From positions 1 through 64,000 of the forward strand of contig DCID01000007.1 in the NCBI GenBank assembly GCA_002315745.1: a stretch of 64,000 nt of DNA, in the 5' to 3' direction. Numbering within the stretch: the stretch's first letter is position 1; each line of letters begins with the position of its first letter. This document shows, piece by piece, positions 7,117-13,738 of this stretch. The notes beneath the pieces are model-generated. The model did no database searches and was not told the origin of the DNA. It saw only the letters and a program-made list of their open reading frames with translations. The DNA comes from Bacteroidales bacterium UBA1735. GTDB lineage: Bacteria; Bacteroidota; Bacteroidia; Bacteroidales; Paludibacteraceae. A program made the position numbers and the translations under genes.

Positions 7117-7140
7117 ATTTTCAAATTTTTAATTTTCAAA
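7111..7140. repeat. 7/8-base-period array joining nadE and murB
   Basis: Units TTTCAAA, TTTTCAAA, TTTTTAA, TTTTCAAA. The array fills the gap, contains the nadE stop codon (TGA on the minus strand, 7138-7136) and supplies the TTG that begins murB (7116-7114). Confidence 0.65.
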
Positions 7141-9064
7141 TCTGCATTATCTCAATATCGCTCGGCATACGGAGATCACCACGCGGCGAGAGACTAACGC
7201 TCACCACCTTAGGAGCATCGGGCATGCAACTGCGTTTATATTGTTGGGTAAAGAACCGTTTCATAAACACGCCCAACCAGTGGCGGATGACGGTTTCATC
7301 ATATTTCTCCTCAAACGCCTGTATCGCCATATATGCCAATTTATCCAACGTAAACGCATATCGCAGCGAGTAGTAGAGGAAGAAGTCATGCAACTCGTAT
7401 GAGCCAACTTGCTCCTCCGTTTTTTGGACGATGTCGCCCTCCTCGTTTGTGGGCAGTAACTCAGGCGAAATAGGTGTTTCAACAATATCTAAGAGGATGC
7501 GTCGAGTATCTTCACTAAACACATTATTTGCCGCGTAAACAACGGTCTGTTTAACGAGTGTCTTAGGTATACCCGCATTGACACCATACATGGACATGTG
7601 GTCACCACAGTAGGTAGCCCAACCTAAAGCCAACTCACTCATATCACCCGTACCAACAACGATACCTTGGTGCTGATTAGCCATATCCATTAAGATAAGT
7701 GTACGTATTCGCGCTTGCGCGTTCTCGTAAGTAGTGTCTTGGACATTCATGTCGTGCTCGATGTCCTGCAAGTGCTGCGTCGTCATCTCGCGGATAGGTA
7801 TCTCGTGGATAGATACGCCTAACTGTCCCATCAAGGCTAAGGCATTGTCGTATGTGCGACCGCTAGTACCAAAGCCAGGCATCGTCACGCCCAATATCTG
7901 CTCGCGACGATAGCCTAATAAGTCGGCAGTCTTGACTGCTACGATGAGGGCTAAGGTGGAGTCAAGTCCGCCGCTCACACCGACAATAAGTGTCTGAGCA
8001 TGGGTATGTTCCCATCGACGTGCTAAGGCTGAGGTTTGGATAGCGAGCACATCGCTATAGTATGCATCTTCTTCCCCTGCAGCGGGTAAGAAAGGTGTCA
8101 TGGAGAAATGACGATGGATAGGTGCAGTGTTCTCTTCCTCACGCTCAATAGGCGTAGCGTTGATCTTACGATAGTAGCCGTGCTGATCCTTAGTGAAGTT
8201 GGTATTACGCTGTCTATCCGTACGGAGGCGCTCTATATCGATCTCGGTGATTGTCATCGAACTCTCGCGCTGGAAGCGTTCACCCATCTCCAACAGATCC
8301 CCATTCTCAGCAATGTAAGTACTACCCGAGAAGACGACATCAGTACTCGATTCGCCTACACCCGAACTGGTGTAGATATAACCGCAATGGACGCGAGCCG
8401 ACTGTTGTTCAATCATCTGACGGCGATAAGCATGCTTGCCCAATACGCAGTTAGAGGACGAGAGGTTAAAGATCAGTTCAGCACCCTGTACCGCCAACTG
8501 AGTCGAAGGTGGAAGCGGGCTCCATAAGTCTTCGCATATCTCTATACCGAAGCAATAATCCTTCGTCATAAACAGCAAATCGATACCAAAAGGCACATCG
8601 CCGCACCATAGTTCGACGGTCGGGATACGCGGTGAACCCGATGCTTCGCGGACAGCGCGTCCGCTGGTGAACCAACGTTTCTCGTAGAACTCGCCCGTAT
8701 TCGGTAGGTTGATCTTGGGCACAACACCAATCACTTCGCCGTCCGTCATAACAAAGGCGCAGTTAAAGAGGTTATTATCCACCTTGAGAGGTGCACCCAC
8801 AAGGACGATAATCGGTTTCTCGCGGGTAAAGTTACATATCTCCTCCAACGCCTCTAACGCATTTTGCTGCAACTGTTGGGCAAAGAAAATATCACCGCAG
8901 GTATAACCTGTGACCGTCAGTTCAGGGAAGCATATCACTTCTACGCCTTCCTCCACTGCTTCTTGAATCTGACTTTTTATCTCGCGCACATTCGAGGCGC
9001 AGTCTGCCAAATGTACGGCCGGCACCGCCGCCGCAACACGTACAAATCCAAAATTTTGATGCAT
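7136..9064 (-). CDS. nadE: Glutamine-dependent NAD+ synthetase
   Basis: Converts deamido-NAD+ to NAD+ with ATP, using ammonia taken from glutamine. The 642 residues have two parts: an N-terminal nitrilase-type glutaminase with the triad E48 (CFPELT), K117 (VVPKINLPN) and C177 (GIEICEDLW), and a C-terminal synthetase with the ATP-loop SGGLDS at 364-369. The start MHQNFGFVRV (9064) is preferred because a longer frame would begin at 9094, upstream of the -7 box (9084-9091). It has its own promoter and is followed by murB. Cytoplasmic, and the last step of NAD synthesis. Confidence 0.96.
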   Translation of the reverse strand: MHQNFGFVRVAAAVPAVHLADCASNVREIKSQIQEAVEEGVEVICFPELTVTGYTCGDIFFAQQLQQNALEALEEICNFTREKPIIVLVGAPLKVDNNLFNCAFVMTDGEVIGVVPKINLPNTGEFYEKRWFTSGRAVREASGSPRIPTVELWCGDVPFGIDLLFMTKDYCFGIEICEDLWSPLPPSTQLAVQGAELIFNLSSSNCVLGKHAYRRQMIEQQSARVHCGYIYTSSGVGESSTDVVFSGSTYIAENGDLLEMGERFQRESSMTITEIDIERLRTDRQRNTNFTKDQHGYYRKINATPIEREEENTAPIHRHFSMTPFLPAAGEEDAYYSDVLAIQTSALARRWEHTHAQTLIVGVSGGLDSTLALIVAVKTADLLGYRREQILGVTMPGFGTSGRTYDNALALMGQLGVSIHEIPIREMTTQHLQDIEHDMNVQDTTYENAQARIRTLILMDMANQHQGIVVGTGDMSELALGWATYCGDHMSMYGVNAGIPKTLVKQTVVYAANNVFSEDTRRILLDIVETPISPELLPTNEEGDIVQKTEEQVGSYELHDFFLYYSLRYAFTLDKLAYMAIQAFEEKYDETVIRHWLGVFMKRFFTQQYKRSCMPDAPKVVSVSLSPRGDLRMPSDIEIMQI

Positions 9065-9083
9065 AGACTTATCAATTAGCCCA

Positions 9084-9115
9084 CAAAAGTACAAAAAAAT
9101 TCACATATACACAAA
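9084..9115 (-). promoter_or_regulatory. Promoter of nadE-murB
   Basis: Minus strand: TTTG (9115-9112), 20 bases, TACTTTTG (9091-9084). The nadE ATG at 9064 is 19 bases beyond the -7 box. Confidence 0.85.
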
Positions 9116-9141
9116 TTTTTTTCATTTTTTTTGCTAAAAAT

Positions 9142-9172
9142 TTTGGTATTTCAAAAAAAAACACTACCTTTG
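9142..9172 (+). promoter_or_regulatory. Promoter of tRNA-Glu
   Basis: TTTG (9142-9145), 19 bases, TACCTTTG (9165-9172). The mature tRNA starts 17 bases after the -7 box. It is back-to-back with the nadE promoter. Confidence 0.85.
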
Positions 9173-9189
9173 CACCCGATTTCGTTAAA

Positions 9190-9262
9190 GGTGCTATCGT
9201 CTAGTGGCCTAGGACAACGGCCTCTCACGCCGTAAACCCCGGTTCGACTCCGGGTAGCACTA
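9190..9262 (+). tRNA. tRNA-Glu (anticodon CTC)
   Basis: A 73-base cloverleaf. The acceptor GGTGCTA (9190-9196) pairs with TAGCACT (9255-9261) and has a G-U first pair. The D arm starts GTCTAG. The anticodon stem ACGGC/GCCGT encloses loop CTCTCAC, giving CTC, which reads GAG. The T arm is CCCGG-TTCGACT-CCGGG and the discriminator is A. CCA is not encoded. It has its own promoter and terminator. The D-arm and acceptor features match bacterial tRNA-Glu. Confidence 0.95.
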
Positions 9263-9272
9263 CTGAGAGAAG

Positions 9273-9302
9273 AAAAAGACTGACATTGGGTCAGTCTTTT
9301 TT
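9273..9302 (+). terminator. Intrinsic terminator of tRNA-Glu
   Basis: AAAGACTGAC (9275-9284) pairs with GTCAGTCTTT (9290-9299) around a five-base loop and is followed by more T. It begins 11 bases after the tRNA. Confidence 0.9.
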
Positions 9303-9332
9303 CGTTATAGTTGCCATTACGGCTATCGTTAT

Positions 9333-10778
9333 CTACTTATGTATTCGATTGGTGGATTGAATAGCACCCGTAGGACAGACTAAGAGGCAGAGGTGGCAGC
9401 CCACACAGCGATGACCATCCAGTTTGGGTCGGCGCGTAACCATGTCAAAAGCGATGGCTTGGTGACCACCGTCGTAGCAAGAGGTAGCACAACGACCACA
9501 GCCCACACAGCGGTCACGATCGAACTTAGGCAGCACTTTGGTATCACGATCCAGTTCGGAAGGATCCACAAACACTTTAAGCGACAGCCCCACTTCCTCA
9601 CTGAGGTGCTTCGTACCTGCGCGACGCATGTGATCCTGCAATCCTAACAAAAGGTCATCAATGATGCGATATCCATACTCCATCACCGCCGTACATACTT
9701 GCACATTGGCGCAACCGATACGGATATATTCAATCGCATCTTTCCAGGTCTCAATGCCTCCTATTCCGCTCATAGGTATATGCGCAGTCTTGGGGTTTCG
9801 TGCCATGTCTAAGATCATACGCTGAGCAATAGGTTTGACCGCCTTGCCGCTATAACCCGAGATTGTCTTCTTGCCAGACACCGACGAGCGTTCCTTAAAG
9901 GTGATAGACTTGATGGTATTAATCGCTGCTATACCATCCGCACCACCCTGTATGGCTGCATAGGCAGGTTCCTCTATGTGCGTGATATTAGGAGTCATCT
10001 TGGCTAAAACAGGCACTTCCCCTGCGCCACGCTTGGTGGCCTCTGTATAAGCACGCACTAAGTCGCAGTTCTGCCCCACATCACTACCCATACCTTCGAC
10101 CGTCATTTGCGGGCAAGAGAAATTGCACTCTATCATATCCGCACCCGCCTCGCGTGCCAGGCATGCCAACCGCGTCCATTCCTCTTCGTTACGACCCATG
10201 ATAGAAGCGACAATGACCTTCGTCGGATAATCGTGTTTCAGCCGAGCGATGGTCGCAAAATCTTCTTCCGCATGGTGTTCGCTCAACTGCTCCATGTTCC
10301 GGAAGCCCACAAAAGGTTGTCCCTCGCGGTCAACGGTGTCAAAGCGAGGCGACACTTCGCGAATGGTCTCATACGAGATGGTCTTATACATCACACCAGC
10401 CCAGCCCATATCTAAGGCTTTGGCAATCATCTCATAGCAATTACCAATGACCGATGATGCCAAGAAGAAAGGATTCTCGCAATGCACGCCACAAAAGTCA
10501 ATAGACAGATCGGCATTAGGTTTATCTGCTACAGGCTCCACAGACTGGGACATCTTCTGGATACGGATAGGCATATCGTAGTGCAAGCAAGCACGCTGAC
10601 AAGGCGCATCACAATCCGCGCAGGCTGAGGATGAGAAAAAGAGACCAGCAATACTGTCGTTTTCAAAACGTAAGGCACGTATACCACGGGCTGGATCCAA
10701 ATGACGAGGACAAGCCGCTGTACAAGGTGCATCCGTGCATAAGAGGCAACGGGAAGCTTCGGATAATAGGTGTATCAT
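9333..10778 (-). CDS. preA: PreA-like dihydropyrimidine dehydrogenase with N-terminal Fe-S domain
   Basis: 481 residues. Residues ~1-85 carry two cysteine clusters (CLLCTDAPCTAACP and CADCDAPCQRAC) like the Fe-S domain that begins PreT and eukaryotic dihydropyrimidine dehydrogenase. Residues ~95-390 form the FMN TIM barrel, with NFSCP (catalytic Cys) and INTIKS in the pyrimidine pocket. Residues ~415-475 are a ferredoxin domain with two four-cysteine motifs (CVGCGRCATSC, CVGCHLCLLVC). In E. coli the PreT domain sits on a separate FAD/NAD protein; here only its Fe-S part is present, fused to PreA, and no FAD partner gene is nearby. Likely reaction: reduction of uracil or thymine with electrons from an unknown donor. 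Last gene of the recR operon. Confidence 0.85.
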   Translation of the reverse strand: MIHLLSEASRCLLCTDAPCTAACPRHLDPARGIRALRFENDSIAGLFFSSSACADCDAPCQRACLHYDMPIRIQKMSQSVEPVADKPNADLSIDFCGVHCENPFFLASSVIGNCYEMIAKALDMGWAGVMYKTISYETIREVSPRFDTVDREGQPFVGFRNMEQLSEHHAEEDFATIARLKHDYPTKVIVASIMGRNEEEWTRLACLAREAGADMIECNFSCPQMTVEGMGSDVGQNCDLVRAYTEATKRGAGEVPVLAKMTPNITHIEEPAYAAIQGGADGIAAINTIKSITFKERSSVSGKKTISGYSGKAVKPIAQRMILDMARNPKTAHIPMSGIGGIETWKDAIEYIRIGCANVQVCTAVMEYGYRIIDDLLLGLQDHMRRAGTKHLSEEVGLSLKVFVDPSELDRDTKVLPKFDRDRCVGCGRCATSCYDGGHQAIAFDMVTRRPKLDGHRCVGCHLCLLVCPTGAIQSTNRIHK

Positions 10779-10791
10779 AGGTTTAGGGTAT

Positions 10792-11592
10792 TTATTCGTC
10801 GTCGATGTCGGAAGCCTTGCCTTTATAAACAGGCGAACGCTTCTCTAAGAAAGATTGGATACCTTCACGGTAGTCCTCGCCTTGATAGACACACTTACGA
10901 TAGGCATTGATACGTTCAAAACTCTCAGACGAGATCGTGCTGGCTGCACGGCTGAGAATACGGAACTGGCGCTTGATAGCCGACATACTCAGTATCGAAT
11001 TGCGACGCAAAGGTGTTAAGAAACGCGTCTCTAACATAGCATCCAGTTCATCCGCACGAGCAATCGCGTTCACAAAGCCTACATTCAATGCATCCTGCGC
11101 CGAGATCGCATTCGCTGTGAAGAACATCTCACGCGCCTTATTAATACCTAACTGATTGATAAAATGCATAATACCACTGGCATTATAAGGAATACCAATC
11201 TTCGCAGGCGTGATAGCAAAGGTAGCCTGTTCAGAGGCTACAATCATATCGCAACTCACGCACAAGTCACATGCTCCACCCCACACCGTGCCACTCACGC
11301 ACGCGATAACAGGAATAGGTGTGTCTTGTATCTTACGCAACAACCGCTCCATAGGCACATCGTACGACAGCGGGTCGTTACCATCTAGCGGTAACTCGCG
11401 GATATCGTGACCAGCACTCCACACATTATGACTACACTCGGCTTTGATAACCACCGCTACACACTCTTTCTTGTACGCTTCATCGAGTGCATCACTCATC
11501 TCATTACACATCACTTCACTCAAACAATTGTAATGAGCAGCGTTTTGCATGACGATAAACGCCACGCGATCTTGAATTTCTAAACTAATCAT
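10792..11592 (-). CDS. scpB: Methylmalonyl-CoA decarboxylase (crotonase family)
   Basis: 266 residues, very similar along the length to E. coli ScpB/YgfG: WSAGHDIRELP, a DPLSYD segment, VSGTVWGGACDL (oxyanion-hole region), ITPAKIGIPYN and the end EDYREGIQSFLEKR. The AGHDI histidine and the PYN tyrosine expected for decarboxylation are present. The enzyme turns methylmalonyl-CoA into propionyl-CoA and CO2, consistent with succinate-to-propionate metabolism and with meaB at 62.6 kb. It overlaps the GNAT gene by 4 bases (ATGA) and lies 13 bases before the PreA-like gene. A general enoyl-CoA hydratase is a less likely alternative. Confidence 0.85.
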   Translation of the reverse strand: MISLEIQDRVAFIVMQNAAHYNCLSEVMCNEMSDALDEAYKKECVAVVIKAECSHNVWSAGHDIRELPLDGNDPLSYDVPMERLLRKIQDTPIPVIACVSGTVWGGACDLCVSCDMIVASEQATFAITPAKIGIPYNASGIMHFINQLGINKAREMFFTANAISAQDALNVGFVNAIARADELDAMLETRFLTPLRRNSILSMSAIKRQFRILSRAASTISSESFERINAYRKCVYQGEDYREGIQSFLEKRSPVYKGKASDIDDE

Positions 11593-12083
11593 ATTATATC
11601 ATTTAGAGGTTTATGCCAAAGGATGGCGTCAGACTGGAGAAGCCAAGCTTTCAAGGGCGAAGACGGTTGATAGTGTGCTTGTTCAAAGAGCCGTGAGCCA
11701 GGGATATTATCCGTAGCAACATAGGCATAGAGCAGCCGCATATTCAAATGCTTAGTAACATAGTCTTCGAGTAAGCGAATGGCCTCTTGAGCCAAGCCTT
11801 GATTGCGAAAATCGGATGCCACATACACACCTATGGCCGCCTTACGATTGGTAGGATCAAAATCGTACAGATCCACACACCCCACCGCCGCACCATCATG
11901 CTCTATAATGAGCCGCAGTTGACCATCTTTATATATATCCCCCGTAGTGGCGTCTATATACGCGCGCAAATCTTGCTGGGACAGCGGGTTATGGGTGTCG
12001 CCATCCTTCCAAGCAGTATCATCATTTTCCCATTGATAAAGGAAAGGAAGATCCGTAGGCTCCAATTTGCGTAAGTGTATCAT
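11589..12083 (-). CDS. GNAT family N-acetyltransferase
   Basis: 164 residues with the GNAT fold: LRKLEPTDLPFLYQWEND at the N terminus as in RimJ/RimL/SpeG relatives, central strands VGCVDLYDFDPTNRKAAIGVYV, and the acetyl-CoA loop FRNQGLAQEAIRLLEDY (residues ~92-108). The substrate is not predictable; diamine, aminoglycoside and protein N-terminal acetylases share this pattern. It is joined by 4-base overlaps to the HAD gene upstream and scpB downstream, so translation is probably coupled. Confidence 0.85.
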   Translation of the reverse strand: MIHLRKLEPTDLPFLYQWENDDTAWKDGDTHNPLSQQDLRAYIDATTGDIYKDGQLRLIIEHDGAAVGCVDLYDFDPTNRKAAIGVYVASDFRNQGLAQEAIRLLEDYVTKHLNMRLLYAYVATDNIPGSRLFEQAHYQPSSPLKAWLLQSDAILWHKPLNDII

Positions 12084-12517
12084 ACTCCAAAAAGACGGAA
12101 GAGCAAAGACTTTTTTTTCTTAGTATGCGCCGGTTTATCGGTCAACATGTTCGACATAGGCGCAGGTTGACTATATCGCCCGGTATGAATCATCTCATAA
12201 ATGATTCCCCAATCAGGCAACCCACCGAGATTACGATCGTCAATATAGAGATCTGCCGTCACCTTACGGTTCGGGCGATTCTCAGGGGCTTCCTCAGGAT
12301 AATTGGTATTGGCCGCATAGAACTCCAATCCGCGCGAAGCACAATAATCGACAGCCTCCTGCAAGAGGTGGCCTTCGCGTACCGACCATAGGATAATCTG
12401 ATGGTGGTCTTCTTGCTGAAGTTTCTTCAGCGTCTCAATGGCAAAAGGAATGGGTTTGCCGATGTTCGGGTACTCGTGAGTAACGATTGTCCCGTCAAAA
12501 TCTACTGCTATCGTCAT
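12080..12517 (-). CDS. HAD-like hydrolase, BT0820 type
   Basis: 145 residues beginning MTIAVDFDGTIV. The HAD motif I (DFDGT, D at 6 and 8) fixes the start, since upstream codons would add an unrelated tail that overlaps the preceding gene. ILWSVREG (motif II region) and ADLYIDDRNLGG (motif IV acidic pair) follow. The short, cap-less form resembles the Bacteroides BT0820-like subfamily, whose substrate is not known to me. The C terminus is basic (HTKKKKSLLFRLFGV). A 4-base overlap with the GNAT gene and a one-base gap to the membrane protein place it in the recR operon. Confidence 0.75.
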   Translation of the reverse strand: MTIAVDFDGTIVTHEYPNIGKPIPFAIETLKKLQQEDHHQIILWSVREGHLLQEAVDYCASRGLEFYAANTNYPEEAPENRPNRKVTADLYIDDRNLGGLPDWGIIYEMIHTGRYSQPAPMSNMLTDKPAHTKKKKSLLFRLFGV

Positions 12518-12518
12518 A

Positions 12519-12965
12519 TTAGTATTGATCCTCTGCGGGTGAAAGTTCGATACACATTTTATTTTCAGTGGGCTTGGTAAAATACCAGCCAATAGCACCA
12601 ATCGCAGCCACCCAGATCATGGATTGGTACTGGCTTAACAGCCAAAATCCTAACATGGCTACCACCATCGTCTGACTCACTAAGACAATGCGTACCTTAT
12701 CTTTACGTATATACTCGTCTATGCGCGCCTGCTCGTCCTCGATGAGACGAATCGATTGGCATTGGCGTTTAAACCAATATAGTCCCAAAGGAATGCAAAT
12801 GAGCGCATTTAAAATAACGATGTACTGCACCACTTGTCCTGTAACAGACATACGATCAATAACAGGCAGTAAGCCCTTGCTATTCAAGTAATAACATACC
12901 GTCCACACCAGGACTGTCAACACCGCCATACCATAGTACCAAACATTCAGTTTCTTCATATGCAT
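12519..12965 (-). CDS. Small integral membrane protein of unknown function
   Basis: About 148 residues (MHMKK or MKK start; 12965 or 12959). Four hydrophobic segments near 8-26, 44-65, 90-109 and 113-129 with a charged loop RLIEDEQARIDEYIRKDKVRI between the second and third, probably cytoplasmic. I do not recognise the family. The first codon overlaps the recR stop by one base (TAATG), so it is almost certainly translated together with recR. Nothing in the sequence suggests a catalytic role. Confidence 0.6.
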   Translation of the reverse strand: MHMKKLNVWYYGMAVLTVLVWTVCYYLNSKGLLPVIDRMSVTGQVVQYIVILNALICIPLGLYWFKRQCQSIRLIEDEQARIDEYIRKDKVRIVLVSQTMVVAMLGFWLLSQYQSMIWVAAIGAIGWYFTKPTENKMCIELSPAEDQY

Positions 12966-13591
12966 TATGCTTTAAATTCTACACGATTAGCCATCGAACG
13001 TGCCAGGGTCAAATCATCCGTATACTCGAGATCATTACCGACCGCTATACCGCGAGCTAACTGCGTGACACGGATAGACTTACCTGCCTCCATCAAGGCT
13101 TGCAAGCGACGATAGATATAGAAGTTCGTTGTATCCCCCTCCATGGTCGTCGGCAAAGCCAAAATAACCTCTACTGCCTCCTCTTGGGTCGCTAATCTAT
13201 CTACCAACGAATCAATCTCTATATCCTTAGGACTAATCCCATCCATCGGCGAAATGATACCACCTAACACGTGATAAACACCGCTATACTGCCCCGTGTT
13301 CTCAATCGCCATCACATCACGAATCGTCTCCACTACACATATCGTATGATGATCGCGGTGATGGGATTGGCAGATAGAACACACCTCCTGATCAGAGATA
13401 TTGTGGCAGATATGGCAGTAATGTACCTCATGCTTAAGTTGCTTGAGCGTATCGGCAAAATGATCCACATCGGTTTCATTCAGCCGCAGCAGATGCAGCA
13501 CATAGCGCAAGGCTGTCTTACGTCCCACTCCCGGCAACGAAGCGAAACAATCAACTGCATTAGAGAGCAATATGGAAGGATATTCCTGCAT
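12965..13591 (-). CDS. recR: Recombination mediator protein RecR
   Basis: 208 residues: helix-hairpin-helix LPGVGRKTALR, a zinc finger CHICHNISDQEVCSIC, a Toprim domain starting CVVE, and the C-terminal GDTTNFYIYRRL and VTQLARGIAVGNDLEY. RecR with RecO loads RecA on gapped DNA. The start MQEYPSILLS (13591) is chosen because the alternative ATG six codons upstream lies within the -7 box itself. First gene of a six-gene minus-strand operon. The predicted leader is only a few bases long, so the mRNA may be nearly leaderless. Confidence 0.95.
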   Translation of the reverse strand: MQEYPSILLSNAVDCFASLPGVGRKTALRYVLHLLRLNETDVDHFADTLKQLKHEVHYCHICHNISDQEVCSICQSHHRDHHTICVVETIRDVMAIENTGQYSGVYHVLGGIISPMDGISPKDIEIDSLVDRLATQEEAVEVILALPTTMEGDTTNFYIYRRLQALMEAGKSIRVTQLARGIAVGNDLEYTDDLTLARSMANRVEFKA

Positions 13592-13598
13592 TTGGGGG

Positions 13599-13630
13599 CA
13601 AAGGTACATTTTTTTTCTGATTTATGCAAA
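13599..13630 (-). promoter_or_regulatory. Promoter of the recR operon
   Basis: Minus strand: TTTG (13630-13627), 20 bases, TACCTTTG (13606-13599). Only seven bases separate the -7 box from the recR ATG at 13591. Confidence 0.85.
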
Positions 13631-13686
13631 TAGAAAATGCTTTTTTTTGAAAAAACACTTATTTTACGCACAAAAATGGGATTAGA

Positions 13687-13718
13687 TTTGCATAATTCAT
13701 GGTATTTTTGTACCTTTG
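13687..13718 (+). promoter_or_regulatory. Promoter of lptD
   Basis: TTTG (13687-13690), 20 bases, TACCTTTG (13711-13718). Divergent from the recR promoter. Confidence 0.85.
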
Positions 13719-13738
13719 CAGGCTAAATTGCGCGTATT

